Part shown: piece after piece, positions 60,863-64,000 of the stretch
Layout of the letters: each line of letters starts with the position of its first letter
How positions within the stretch are numbered: position 1 is the stretch's first letter
Source of the DNA: Serripes groenlandicus
Lineage: Eukaryota > Mollusca > Bivalvia > Cardiida > Cardiidae
Length of the DNA stretch: 64,000 bases
Direction: 5' to 3'
NCBI GenBank assembly: GCA_031761405.1
Contig: JASEVX010000112.1
Coordinates: 558,001 to 622,000 of the forward strand
Notes under the pieces: model-generated
What the model was told of the DNA's origin: nothing
Seen by the model: only the letters and a program-made list of their open reading frames with translations
The model's database searches: none
Translations under genes and position numbers: made by a program

Positions 60863-61374
60863 CATTATAACAATTATCATTATAATTGTTATTAATATTA
60901 TAGGGACGAAATCAAGAAGAGCATAGTTGAGAAGTGCGAGACATAATCCAGTGTTGAAAATAGTTTATTATTAGTAGTAGTAGAAGTAGTATTAAAATGA
61001 TATAATTATGATTATAAATATTGTAGGGATGAAATCGTGAGGACAATAAACGAAAAGTGAGCATAATCCAGTGTAGAAAGGAATGCAAGGAGTACATCAA
61101 GGTGCTGAAATCAACCGACCCTTGTTACCAAGGTGACGTCTACAAATATCGGAAATCAAACGTATTCAAGCCCCCGATCGGAGAAGAGAAGGAACTGTCG
61201 CTAGAAGACCTTCAGTTCTACAGTCGAATTGATTCTTGTGACAAGGAAATAGCACTCGAAAACATTATGAAGACTATGGGCGGGAAAACAAGCGGAGAAA
61301 CAGGCGGGGCCAGTGAGGTCATGGCATCTTTGCTCGCTTGTTTTATGGGGCTGCTTTTGACTCGTGTTCTCTAA
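29800..61374 (+). CDS. Temptin domain-PHM/DBH-type copper monooxygenase fusion gene (10 exons)
   Basis: Reconstructed exons: 29800-30051, 35356-35488, 36568-36669, 43361-43534, 46071-46246, 48006-48249, 49848-49941, 53838-54010, 56082-56178, 61027 (or 61062)-61374. All introns are GT-AG and all phases fit. The roughly 585-residue product has a signal peptide (cut after A34), a temptin-like domain (about 35-135), Cu2-monooxygenase N- (about 163-290) and C-domains (about 291-450), a Cys-containing extension and a GPI-type tail. Copper ligands of the family are all there: HH 212-213, H281, HxH 356/358, M430. Relatives hydroxylate small amines or peptide C-termini with copper and ascorbate; the substrate here is unknown. 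Temptin is a secreted partner of mollusc pheromones. Oddities: TAA at codon 319 (48123-48125), an apparent 1-base loss in exon 10 and splice-site repeats before exons 4, 6 and 10. Confidence in homology is high; integrity is uncertain. Confidence 0.85.
31160..31500. mobile_element. MITE-C, compound copy
   Basis: Left arm 'ctgcagcagacgactttgaa' at 31163, right arm 'caaaagttgtctgctgcaga' near 31470. The centre is duplicated ('attgctcattatgag' twice), so this looks like two copies merged or an internal duplication. Confidence 0.6.
34078..34283. mobile_element. MITE-C copy
   Basis: From 'taaccttttcgcacatac' to 'tgtatgtgggaaagggtca', with inner arms 'ctgcagcagacgacatttga' and 'tcaaattcgtctgtttcag'. 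Confidence 0.7.
34358..34577. mobile_element. MITE-C copy
   Basis: From 'tccctttctgaattgcagac' to 'tgtatgtggaaaagggt', with inner arms 'ctgcagcagacaattttt' and 'aaagacgtctgcaga'. It lies only about 75 bp after the previous copy. Confidence 0.65.
34601..34863. mobile_element. MITE-A copy, full length
   Basis: 263 bp, from 'tgagctgttcctcgagaaaa' to 'tttctcgtggggcggctca'. It is a good reference copy of the family. The open frames at 34706-35090 are by-products of it. Confidence 0.8.
35128..35328. mobile_element. MITE-C copy
   Basis: From 'taaccctttttcacatgg' to 'tgtaaatacgaaaggatta', with the right inner arm 'ctgtctgttgcagtggcgtc'. It ends less than 30 bp before the exon 2 acceptor. Confidence 0.55.
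35356..35488 (+). CDS. Exon 2: temptin core
   Basis: Begins phase 0, ends phase 1 before 'ccag|gtaggt'. It encodes 'IWNEAICRKDSDNDGKTNGE' and continues 'ELGDPECIW', the acidic DxDxDG loop and paired cysteines typical of temptin, and ends 'GISHP'. The acidic loop resembles calcium-binding loops; binding is inferred. Confidence 0.88.
35531..36525. repeat. CT-rich microsatellite block in intron 2
   Basis: About 1 kb of (CT)n, (TCTG)n and (TATC)n tracts directly after exon 2. It fills nearly all of the 1,079-bp intron. Long serine/leucine 'open frames' here, such as 35471-36253 and 36088-36546, are artefacts of the repeat. Confidence 0.9.
36568..36669 (+). CDS. Exon 3: end of the temptin region
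   Basis: Phase 1 to phase 1, acceptor 'tgtttttaag', donor 'g|gtacgt'. It encodes 'ICEPITDINKCGSKFDWVNC' followed by 'KDEAFECPVLNEP', a Cys-rich stretch with four cysteines that follows the temptin core in related proteins. Confidence 0.82.
36774..36948 (-). mobile_element. SINE, reverse
   Basis: On the + strand it reads 'cgccgttttcataatggcg', then 'aaaccagtactagac' and the reversed box B 'gatgatcgaaccctggac', near 36898. Box A lies at about 36930-36945. Confidence 0.55.
37080..37345 (+). mobile_element. tRNA-derived SINE, full length
   Basis: 'tagtggtgtagtggtagagc' (box A, with the phrase 'gtgtagtgg' doubled) and 'cgcgttcgataatcgacc' (box B) start a body with 'ggctaccctccttggtgctc' and 'ctggtgtcaggataaatgga', ending 'gttaaagcggcataaagcac'. 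It is the most complete copy in the window. Confidence 0.8.
37346..38100. other. Intron 3, noncoding
   Basis: Nothing recognised except a SINE-tail-like 'attgttaaaagcgacgtaaa' near 37884. Confidence 0.4.
38101..38176 (-). tRNA. tRNA-like pseudogene or SINE head
   Basis: Minus strand: 'ggccgggtaacgtagctgtt' at the D-arm side and 'gagttcgattcctgctccgg' at the T-arm side, directly followed by an A/T homopolymer. Box A and box B are recognisable, but the acceptor and anticodon stems do not pair properly. I regard it as a retroposed tRNA-like sequence, not a working tRNA. Confidence 0.4.
38177..39462. other. Intron 3, noncoding
   Basis: AT-rich, no feature recognised. Confidence 0.45.
39463..39723. 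mobile_element. MITE-A copy, full length
   Basis: From 'tgagccgtcccgcaagaaac' to 'tgttttctcgcggaacggt'. It is well preserved. The overlapping minus-strand open frames are by-products. Confidence 0.8.
39755..39838 (-). mobile_element. tRNA-like SINE head fragment
   Basis: Minus strand 'cagcttagtggtaaagtcat' (box A) and 'ggctctaatccc' (degenerate box B). Confidence 0.4.
40085..42200. repeat. Array A: about 55 units of 38 bp before exon 4
   Basis: Unit: 'gttcatctaatctcagagac' plus 'gttagaatacccgccttt'. Every unit contains a pyrimidine-rich run ending in CAG followed by AGACGTT, the same as the acceptor and first bases of exon 4. Units differ by point changes and drift from 'tctcagagacgtt' to 'cgtctcagttaatct' variants towards 42,100. 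Confidence 0.9.
42200..43360. repeat. Array B: about 31 units of 37 bp ending at exon 4
   Basis: Unit: 'tttcagagactttgtaatat' plus 'atattgcgttcacataa'. It is very homogeneous. The last unit runs without a gap into the true acceptor 'acataatttcag' of exon 4 at 43360. It is clearly related to array A through 'ataat.tcagagac.tt'. Confidence 0.93.
43361..43534 (+). CDS. Exon 4: copper monooxygenase N-domain, CuA HH motif
   Basis: Phase 1 to phase 1, donor 'aata|gtacgt'. It encodes 'TFNITIRIPVTPVPAVETTY', then 'CRYFELPTD', 'YHMVADTPYIDNEAVLHHMT' and 'VYGCN'. The paired His (212-213) are the CuA ligands, and the flanking text matches the Cu2-monooxygenase N-domain. Its first bases AGACGTT equal the array unit. 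Confidence 0.93.
43744..43899. mobile_element. MITE-A half copy, reverse
   Basis: Starts 'gagccgttccacgagaaacc' and ends inside the element at 'tacctctatcccctga', so only one half remains. It abuts the duplicated exon 4 fragment with no spacer. Confidence 0.75.
43897..43978 (+). pseudogene. Exon 4b: duplicated 3' half of exon 4
   Basis: Encodes 'EYHLVADTPFIDKEAVVHHM' and 'LVFGCN', about 26 residues matching the end of exon 4 with six conservative changes. The HH pair and a donor 'aata|gtaatt' are kept. About 200 bp of following intron is duplicated too (43535-43742 against 43979-44170). The 5' half of the exon and its natural acceptor are missing, replaced by half a MITE-A. A MITE-derived 'ctatcccctgag' could act as an acceptor, but then the phase does not fit exon 3. 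Confidence 0.75.
44405..45660. repeat. Minisatellite in intron 4, about 17 units of 75 bp
   Basis: Unit contains 'ctcgaataacatgggtaacg', 'taatgttgaatattagtaag' and 'gatataattaacaataagat'. Because 75 is a multiple of three and the unit lacks stops in some frames, open frames of 66-150 codons run through on both strands (for example 44785-45237, minus). These are not genes. Confidence 0.9.
46071..46246 (+). CDS. Exon 5: copper monooxygenase N-domain, second part
   Basis: Phase 1 to phase 0, acceptor 'cttctttttag', donor 'ttgcag|gttcgt'. It encodes 'LECGMVSNDNCDSILTVWAI' and 'EDAGVLIGGSKGFRYAVLQ'. The Cys pair, the Trp-Ala core and the GxxIGG...Y.VLQ segment are standard for this domain. The CuA third ligand follows at the start of exon 6. 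Confidence 0.9.
46815..47172. repeat. CT-rich microsatellite block in intron 5
   Basis: (CT)n with (TGTC)n and (TG)n tracts. The open frames at 46757-47368 and the opposite-strand Arg/Glu-rich frames are artefacts. Confidence 0.9.
47370..48005. repeat. Array C: seven 81-88-bp units carrying exon 6's acceptor
   Basis: Acceptor-like TAG/AAG ends fall at 47425, 47506, 47590, 47674, 47755, 47836 and 47917, then the real one at 48005. Each is preceded by 'catttcgttgtag'-like text and followed by 'ttgcattggcataacctaga' variants matching the first 20-30 bases of exon 6, then by 'acatgtaagcttatcg', which offers a GTAAG donor. Confidence 0.9.
48006..48249 (+). CDS. Exon 6: monooxygenase linker and CuB site, with an in-frame TAA
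   Basis: Phase 0 to phase 1, donor 'atcg|gtaacg'. It encodes 'LHWQNPELLSGLTDSSGLNL' (H281 is a CuA ligand), 'FLTPKLRKFNTGVAVLSQF', a TAA at 48123-48125, then 'LEIPPGEPSTVQTGKF' and 'VNITRVFHHMHDI', with HxH at 356/358. Homology continues unbroken on both sides of the TAA, so a single base change explains it. F335 replaces a cysteine usual at the 'G.C.s.C' site. The open frame runs past the donor to 48335, but homology stops at the donor. Confidence 0.85.
48421..48690 (-). mobile_element. tRNA-derived SINE, reverse, near full length
   Basis: Plus-strand 'gtgttacgccacgttcaaca' is the inverted tail, 'agtaatactggtccatttat' the body, and 'ggggattgaaccagcgacct' the inverted box B. The box A region lies at about 48650-48680. 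Confidence 0.75.
48725..49225 (-). mobile_element. SINE, reverse, split by a MITE
   Basis: The left part (48725-48810) has 'ggtgcttaacgtcttgttca' and 'ttggtatgttatcagtact'; the right part (49128-49225) resumes 'ccatttatcctgacaccagc'. Removing 48811-49127 restores the normal SINE order. Confidence 0.6.
48811..49127. mobile_element. 317-bp palindromic MITE inserted in a SINE
   Basis: Left end 'actacagttaagaacatctt' plus 'gaaattgaca'; right end is the inverse, 'tgtcaatttcatgatgttct' plus 'taactgtagt'. The interior is rich in 'gttcc/gctcc' pentamers near the left and 'tccgctcagatt' near the right. No coding sequence. Confidence 0.75.
49848..49941 (+). CDS. Exon 7: monooxygenase C-domain
   Basis: A 94-bp exon, phase 1 to phase 2, acceptor 'caattcgcag', donor 'cataa|gtaagt'. 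It encodes 'RSMATGLKRYDEEKVETFAE' then 'DKIFHNSLFHN', which aligns with the region of DBH/PHM following the CuB HxH and completes the Gly split from exon 6 ('HMHDI|G|RSM'). The phase match on both sides is strong evidence, although the exon is too short to stand out alone. Confidence 0.88.
50254..50394. mobile_element. MITE-A right-half copy
   Basis: Begins 'aggggaatagaggtatggag' and ends 'gttttcgcacgggacagctc'. The left half is absent. Confidence 0.7.
50650..51680 (-). mobile_element. LINE 3' fragment (non-LTR retrotransposon), degraded
   Basis: In minus-strand order: the end of a reverse transcriptase ('LSPNNLQVLLDIVYRY', a stop, then 'KFVVKASKSSIVVF'), the downstream domain (50820-51455: 'KGKNALFALADVGMRSD', 'YTCIVVPSILYCSELWNT') and a Cys/His end ('FCALCSAFTTDSITHVL', then a Cys). 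This is the order at the 3' end of many LINE ORF2 proteins. At least one stop and one frameshift are present and the catalytic YADD part is ruined. It sits in intron 7, opposite to the host gene. Confidence 0.75.
51690..52224. other. Intron 7, noncoding
   Basis: AT-rich; nothing recognised. Confidence 0.4.
52225..53284. mobile_element. 1.06-kb element with about 40-bp terminal inverted repeats
   Basis: Left end 'ggtccaattccaccaacctt' plus 'acctggcgttaagtaa'; the right end read backwards is 'ggttccaattccaccaactt' plus 'tacttagcgctaagtaa'. The arms agree at most positions over 40 bp. The interior is AT-rich without a transposase frame, so it is non-autonomous. The superfamily is unknown; target duplication is unclear. 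Confidence 0.7.
53299..53425. mobile_element. MITE-D-like fragment
   Basis: Contains 'ctctttaggcgcgattggta', 'atgagtcagtttgtacgagc' and 'tgtctcgcctgaaatc', related to 26410-26622. Confidence 0.45.
53552..53816. mobile_element. MITE-A copy ending 21 bp before exon 8
   Basis: Full length, from 'tgagctgttccacaggaaaa' to 'tttcctcgtgggacggctca'. Its last base lies 21 bp before the end of the exon 8 acceptor, so the intron's branch point probably falls in the MITE terminus. Confidence 0.8.
53838..54010 (+). CDS. Exon 8: monooxygenase C-domain, methionine ligand
   Basis: Phase 2 to phase 1, acceptor 'ttacttttttacag', donor 'ttct|gtaagt'. It encodes 'LVNPVVVRPGDEVLNTCVYR', then 'TTYFGKKTTDEMCISYLTYY', matching the end of the Cu2-monooxygenase C-domain. 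M430 in 'DEMC' is the CuB methionine ligand, and C409 and C431 are the usual disulfide cysteines. Confidence 0.93.
54088..54235 (+). mobile_element. SINE 3' part
   Basis: 'atggctgtcctccttgccgc', 'gtactggtaacttacccagg' and 'ggccgtgatataaatga' are the family body and tail. The head is missing. Confidence 0.6.
54290..54475. mobile_element. MITE-D-like copy
   Basis: Contains 'agacagctcgccacgagctg' and 'aatccgaatctgtattgttt', related to 26410-26622. Confidence 0.45.
54672..54924. mobile_element. MITE-A copy, nearly full length
   Basis: From 'tgagtcgtcccgcgagaaaa' to 'ttttctcgcgggacagctca', slightly shortened in the 'cgcag' region. Confidence 0.8.
54925..56081. other. Rest of intron 8, noncoding
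   Basis: AT-rich. A MITE-C-like right arm ('caaagttgtccgctgcagat') is near 55852; otherwise nothing. Confidence 0.4.
56082..56178 (+). CDS. Exon 9: Cys-containing segment after the monooxygenase
   Basis: Phase 1 to phase 2, acceptor 'tattctatttcag', donor 'cacg|gtaaag'. It encodes 'YSSWRSLELCDIAESDVYHG' then 'CSIEKVIFINP'. In this family the 'SW.SL..C' region follows the C-domain. Support comes mainly from the phase fit and intact consensus sites. An overlapping frame in the +1 phase stops at once. Confidence 0.75.
56315..59280. repeat. Minisatellite in intron 9, about 75 units of 35-36 bp
   Basis: Unit: 'gtgttatcgactgtggtaac' plus 'acagctaattacata'. It is fairly regular at 56330-58500 and increasingly degenerate towards 59280. 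It is interrupted by the palindromic element at 58793-58941. Confidence 0.9.
58793..58941. mobile_element. 149-bp palindromic MITE with TTA target duplication
   Basis: Starts 'cactgcacgaaaattgggat' and ends with the inverse 'atcccaatt.tcgtgcagtg'. The arms pair nearly perfectly around a 'tgcacatca' centre. It is flanked by TTA at 58790-58792 and 58942-58944, and removing element plus one TTA restores a normal array unit ('gattgttaccaactctag'). A 3-bp TTA/TWA duplication is typical of PIF/Harbinger elements. Confidence 0.85.
59320..60350. repeat. Minisatellite in intron 9, about 15 units of about 69 bp
   Basis: Unit: 'gttacctgcctctatcgtta', 'cactata..ctcacgcatac' and 'accaataatggcttcgtccc'. 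Several units lack the middle third. Overlapping open frames (59841-60191) are not genes. Confidence 0.9.
60514..60968. repeat. Array D: three spaced copies of the exon 10 start, with ATT microsatellites
   Basis: Copies begin at 60514, 60714 and 60904, each right after an AG (TAAG, TAAG, ATAG). Each continues 'ggacgaaat.gtgaggaaca', 'tatatgagaagtgcggcata' and 'atccgttgtag' variants that match 61027-61080. (ATT)n runs fill 60548-60675 and 60775-60900. The 60714 copy reads 'DEIVRNIYEKCGIIRC' in the frame of exon 10. Confidence 0.85.
61027..61374 (+). CDS. Exon 10: C-terminus with GPI-anchor-type tail
   Basis: Acceptor 'aatattgtag|ggatgaa' fits phase 2 and reads 'DEIVRTINEK', but then hits TGA at 61058-61060; restoring one base would give the Cys seen in the upstream copy and join to 'IIQCRKECKEYIKVLKS'. 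Alternatively an acceptor at 'gtgag|cataatcc' (61061|61062) keeps frame from exon 9 without the first codons. The frame then stays open to the TAA at 61372-61374. The end, 'GGKTSGETGGASEV' followed by 'MASLLACFMGLLLTRVL', has small residues then a hydrophobic tail, the pattern of a GPI-attachment signal. The protein would then sit on the outer cell surface. Confidence 0.8.
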
Positions 61375-61968
61375 AGCTAATGCAAATATATTCGAACACA
61401 TGTATGTAACTGAATTTAACAACGGTTATCACATAGACTTATCATGTAACGTATTTACTTATTAAGAAGGCGTCATGACACCTTTCAATCTGTATTTAAC
61501 TCCGTGAATGATAGTTATATTAAAAGTGTAGAAAACAAACACTTAAGGTCCCCAATTGATTGAATATTTGATTTTGATTTACATGGAACTTTTATCTTTT
61601 GAAGATTAAAAGCATCGCATCTAATTTATAATCATTATTACCTAAACCTTTAGCGTTATTTTACATAGACATTAAAGTTATTAAGGTTTCTCTGCAGCTT
61701 TAGTTGACATCTTAAGCTTACATAATATGCTTATGTTGTACATACGCCATATATGACTTCAAAGTTTTATTTGCTACAACATATGGATTTTTGAATTATT
61801 TCCTTTCTTTGCGTAATATTTTAACCAGATAACGGATGTACAAGGGGAGTTACCTACCCTTCTCAACTTCGTTCCTTGGAATATGAAGTTATGGAATTGT
61901 AACAAAGGCCTTAATGGCAATACAACCACCAAGCCACTAGTGATGTTTACAGATAACATTCGGACCTT
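61375..61968 (+). other. 3' flank / probable 3' UTR
   Basis: AT-rich, no gene. Candidate poly(A) signals are listed separately. Confidence 0.4.
61605..61676 (+). promoter_or_regulatory. Candidate poly(A) signals ATTAAA
   Basis: ATTAAA occurs at 61605-61610 and 61671-61676, about 230 and 300 bp after the stop codon. No canonical AATAAA lies closer. This is motif evidence only, in AT-rich sequence. Confidence 0.25.
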
Positions 61969-62160
61969 TAACCTTTCCCACACACAGATGTTTTCCTGAG
62001 CCTCTGCTGCAGACGACATTTTAAAACTGTATGCGCCATTTCTACATTTGCTACAAAGTTTTCAACTCGATTCGATAATTTAACTTGGATTTATATTTAG
62101 TTTTCATATTTTCATATTTTCATATTTTGGTTAATACATTTTTAAAGTCGTTGATGACCG
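61969..62160. mobile_element. MITE-C copy, diverged right end
   Basis: 'taacctttcccacacacag' and 'cctctgctgcagacgacatt' at the left; the right arm is reduced to 'tttttaaagtcgttgatga'. A short 'attttcat' repeat lies near 62100. Confidence 0.5.
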
Positions 62161-62229
62161 TTGATGTCGATTTAAATCGAGTTGATATCTCTTCTTTACA
62201 CGTTTTAAAATAAGCCCATTAGCTGCTGA

Positions 62230-62960
62230 TTCTACTAGTTCTTTGATTCCTGCGTCGTCCGTCGTGCGTCGTCCGTTAACATCTTCTTCTCTGTAACCAG
62301 TAGCCCAATTTGGATGAAACTTCACAACGTTCTCATAAAATTTCCTTCAACTTTTTCTATCCATGCAGAATTCTGGTTCTCGTGGCAACCATAGAAAAAC
62401 GATTCTCATCCCAAACCTTTGGCCCATTTTCAAATAATTTTGTAAAAATGTGCCTTTGTCAATCCATATTGATTGGTCGAATAACATGGTCGCAAGAGGG
62501 AAGGATGTTTCGCGTTACCTACCTATAGTGGAATCTTTTAAAATCTTCTTCAAAAGTACCTCGCCAATTTTCAAATAATGTTGTAGAAATGAATGTTTCT
62601 CAGGTGACCCTCTATCGGACTCATTCAAACCATGTGGATTGGATGTAAAACACGTGAACCAGGGGGTATGGCAGTTTTGCCTAATATGGCTATAGTGAAA
62701 TCTTTTAACATGTTCTCCAAAAGTATCTGGCCAATTTCCAAATTATTTTGTAGAAATGTTCCATTGGTGACCCTTTATTAGATTATTTCAAGGCATGTTG
62801 GTTGGTAAAAAAGTTATTGTAATAAGCATAATGTATGTGGCCACTAGAGAGCGTAACTGTTTTGGTTTATATTTTTATGTTGAAATCTTCTCTGAAAGGA
62901 ACCTACCAACTTCCGAATAATTTTGTAGAAATGTTCCTTGGGTAACCCTTTATAAGATTA
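62230..62960. repeat. Diverged direct repeat, about 180-200-bp units
   Basis: Phrases 'gccaattttcaaataat', 'ttttgtagaaatgttcc', 'ggtgaccctttat' and 'gtgaaatcttttaac' return three to four times with strong divergence. The small open frames here are not genes. Confidence 0.6.
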
Positions 62961-64000
62961 CTTCAATTCAATTCAATTCAATATACTTTATTTAACGACG
63001 GTAACACAATAAACAATTACAACATCAATTATCTCCCTTGTGGCCGTCAACAATAAACATTGATCAAAGAATACATTTGCACATAAGCATTTTAAACATA
63101 TTTAAACAAATAAATATACAGTATACATATATGTCCAATTATTATATAATGAACACTGTGAGCGGGTTGCCTGAAAAAAAATATAACATTATATCCATAG
63201 CTTTTATAGTCATATTTGTTTCTGTAGTGTTTGCGTAACGTGTCTAATTTATCGCAGGTACAAATTTGCACCGGTATTCCATACAACCATGTCAGAATAT
63301 TGGAAAGTTGTTTTTGTATACCGCTATTTGATTAATGGATGAGGAATATCGTTTCTGTTTTGAAACGAAGATTTTGATTTGCGAATGCATCTGTTTCATT
63401 AATAAGTAGATTTGATCAATACACAGGAGTTAGATTGTAAAAAGCTTTGTAAATTAAAACACCCATATGGTAATTACAACGTTGAAAGAACGGCAACCAA
63501 TTAAGTGCTTGAAATAGAGGAGCTAAGGTGTGATCGAACCTCTTGTCTAAATCCATTCTAGCTGATATTTTCTGAGTGTTAATTATTTTGTTTAAGATGC
63601 TCATATTAGATTTAGACCATACGGTAGATCCATAATCAAATATGGGTAAAACATAGCTATTGTGGAACAATACTCTCATTTCTTTTATTGAAAAATGAGT
63701 TTATCCTTCGAAATAGAGCTAATTTACAATTCAAGTTATAATATACCTTAATTATTTGATGTTCCCAAGTAAGTGTTTTATCAACATACACGCCCGGGAC
63801 TTTATGATTTGTAACACAAGCAATATTGTTACCGTTAATATCTGTATGTAATGTCGGATACTTTTTCGTATTGTGAGCTGATCCTAGTAACATACACGTA
63901 TACTTTTGTGAATTAAGGGACATTTGATTATGTCAACAACAACATTATTTAGATCAGTTTGTAACCTTTGTTCAATATATTGAGGGGAATAATAGCTATC
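62961..64000 (-). mobile_element. LINE 3' end (Jockey/CR1-like), runs off the window
   Basis: Minus strand. The 5' side enters from beyond base 64000 with 'YIEQRLQTDLNNVV', then 'MSLNSQKYTCMLLGS' and 'VPGVYVDKTLTWEHQI' (63657-63923), then 'VLPIFDYGSTVWSKSNMS' and 'LNWLPFFQRCNYHMGVLIYK' (63416-63679). These are the segments after the reverse-transcriptase catalytic core of Jockey/CR1-type LINEs. At least two frameshifts make it inactive. The 3' UTR reaches an (ATTGA)n tail at about 62961-62985. Confidence 0.8.

Noticed and set aside
60495..60880. Isoleucine-rich frames on the minus strand
   Set aside because: Translation of (ATT)n microsatellites.

Overview
This window is a piece of an animal nuclear genome, most likely a bivalve mollusc (my guess is a heterodont such as a Dreissena- or Mya-like species, low confidence). 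It is AT-rich, its genes are split by kilobase introns with GT-AG borders, and it is crowded with tRNA-derived SINEs, short palindromic MITEs, minisatellites, a DIRS-type element and LINE fragments. There is no operon structure and no prokaryotic signal.

The main content is one split gene on the + strand, from 29800 to 61374, which I rebuilt exon by exon with matching intron phases. Ten exons encode about 585 residues: a signal peptide, a temptin-like domain (exons 1-3), the N- and C-terminal halves of a copper type II, ascorbate-dependent monooxygenase (PHM/DBH family; exons 4-8), a short Cys-containing region (exons 9-10) and a C-terminal tail that looks like a GPI-anchor signal. All six family copper ligands are present. 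Two lesions spoil the reading frame as given: an in-frame TAA in exon 6 and an apparent 1-base deletion at the start of exon 10. The locus is therefore a recently damaged gene, a defective allele, or a live gene with errors in this sequence.

The most unusual pattern is that three exons of this gene (4, 6 and 10) each follow a tandem or serial repeat whose unit contains a copy of that exon's own 3' splice acceptor plus its first coding bases. The arrays are about 3.3 kb of 38/37-bp units before exon 4, seven 81-88-bp units before exon 6, and three spaced copies before exon 10. The 3' half of exon 4 is also duplicated downstream and joined to half a MITE.

Layout. 1-4500: minisatellite, SINEs, MITE. 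4550-6860 (minus): broken DIRS-type retrotransposon. 7708-9113: 703-bp tandem duplication carrying CACGTG boxes. 9583-11198 (minus): decayed TRIM/B-box-NHL gene. 12-29 kb: minisatellites, SINEs, MITEs and otherwise blank sequence. 29.8-61.4 kb: the temptin-monooxygenase gene, whose introns hold TEs, CT-rich blocks and minisatellites. 61.4-64 kb: 3' flank, dispersed repeats and a minus-strand LINE that runs off the end. MITE families are called A-D here for convenience only.
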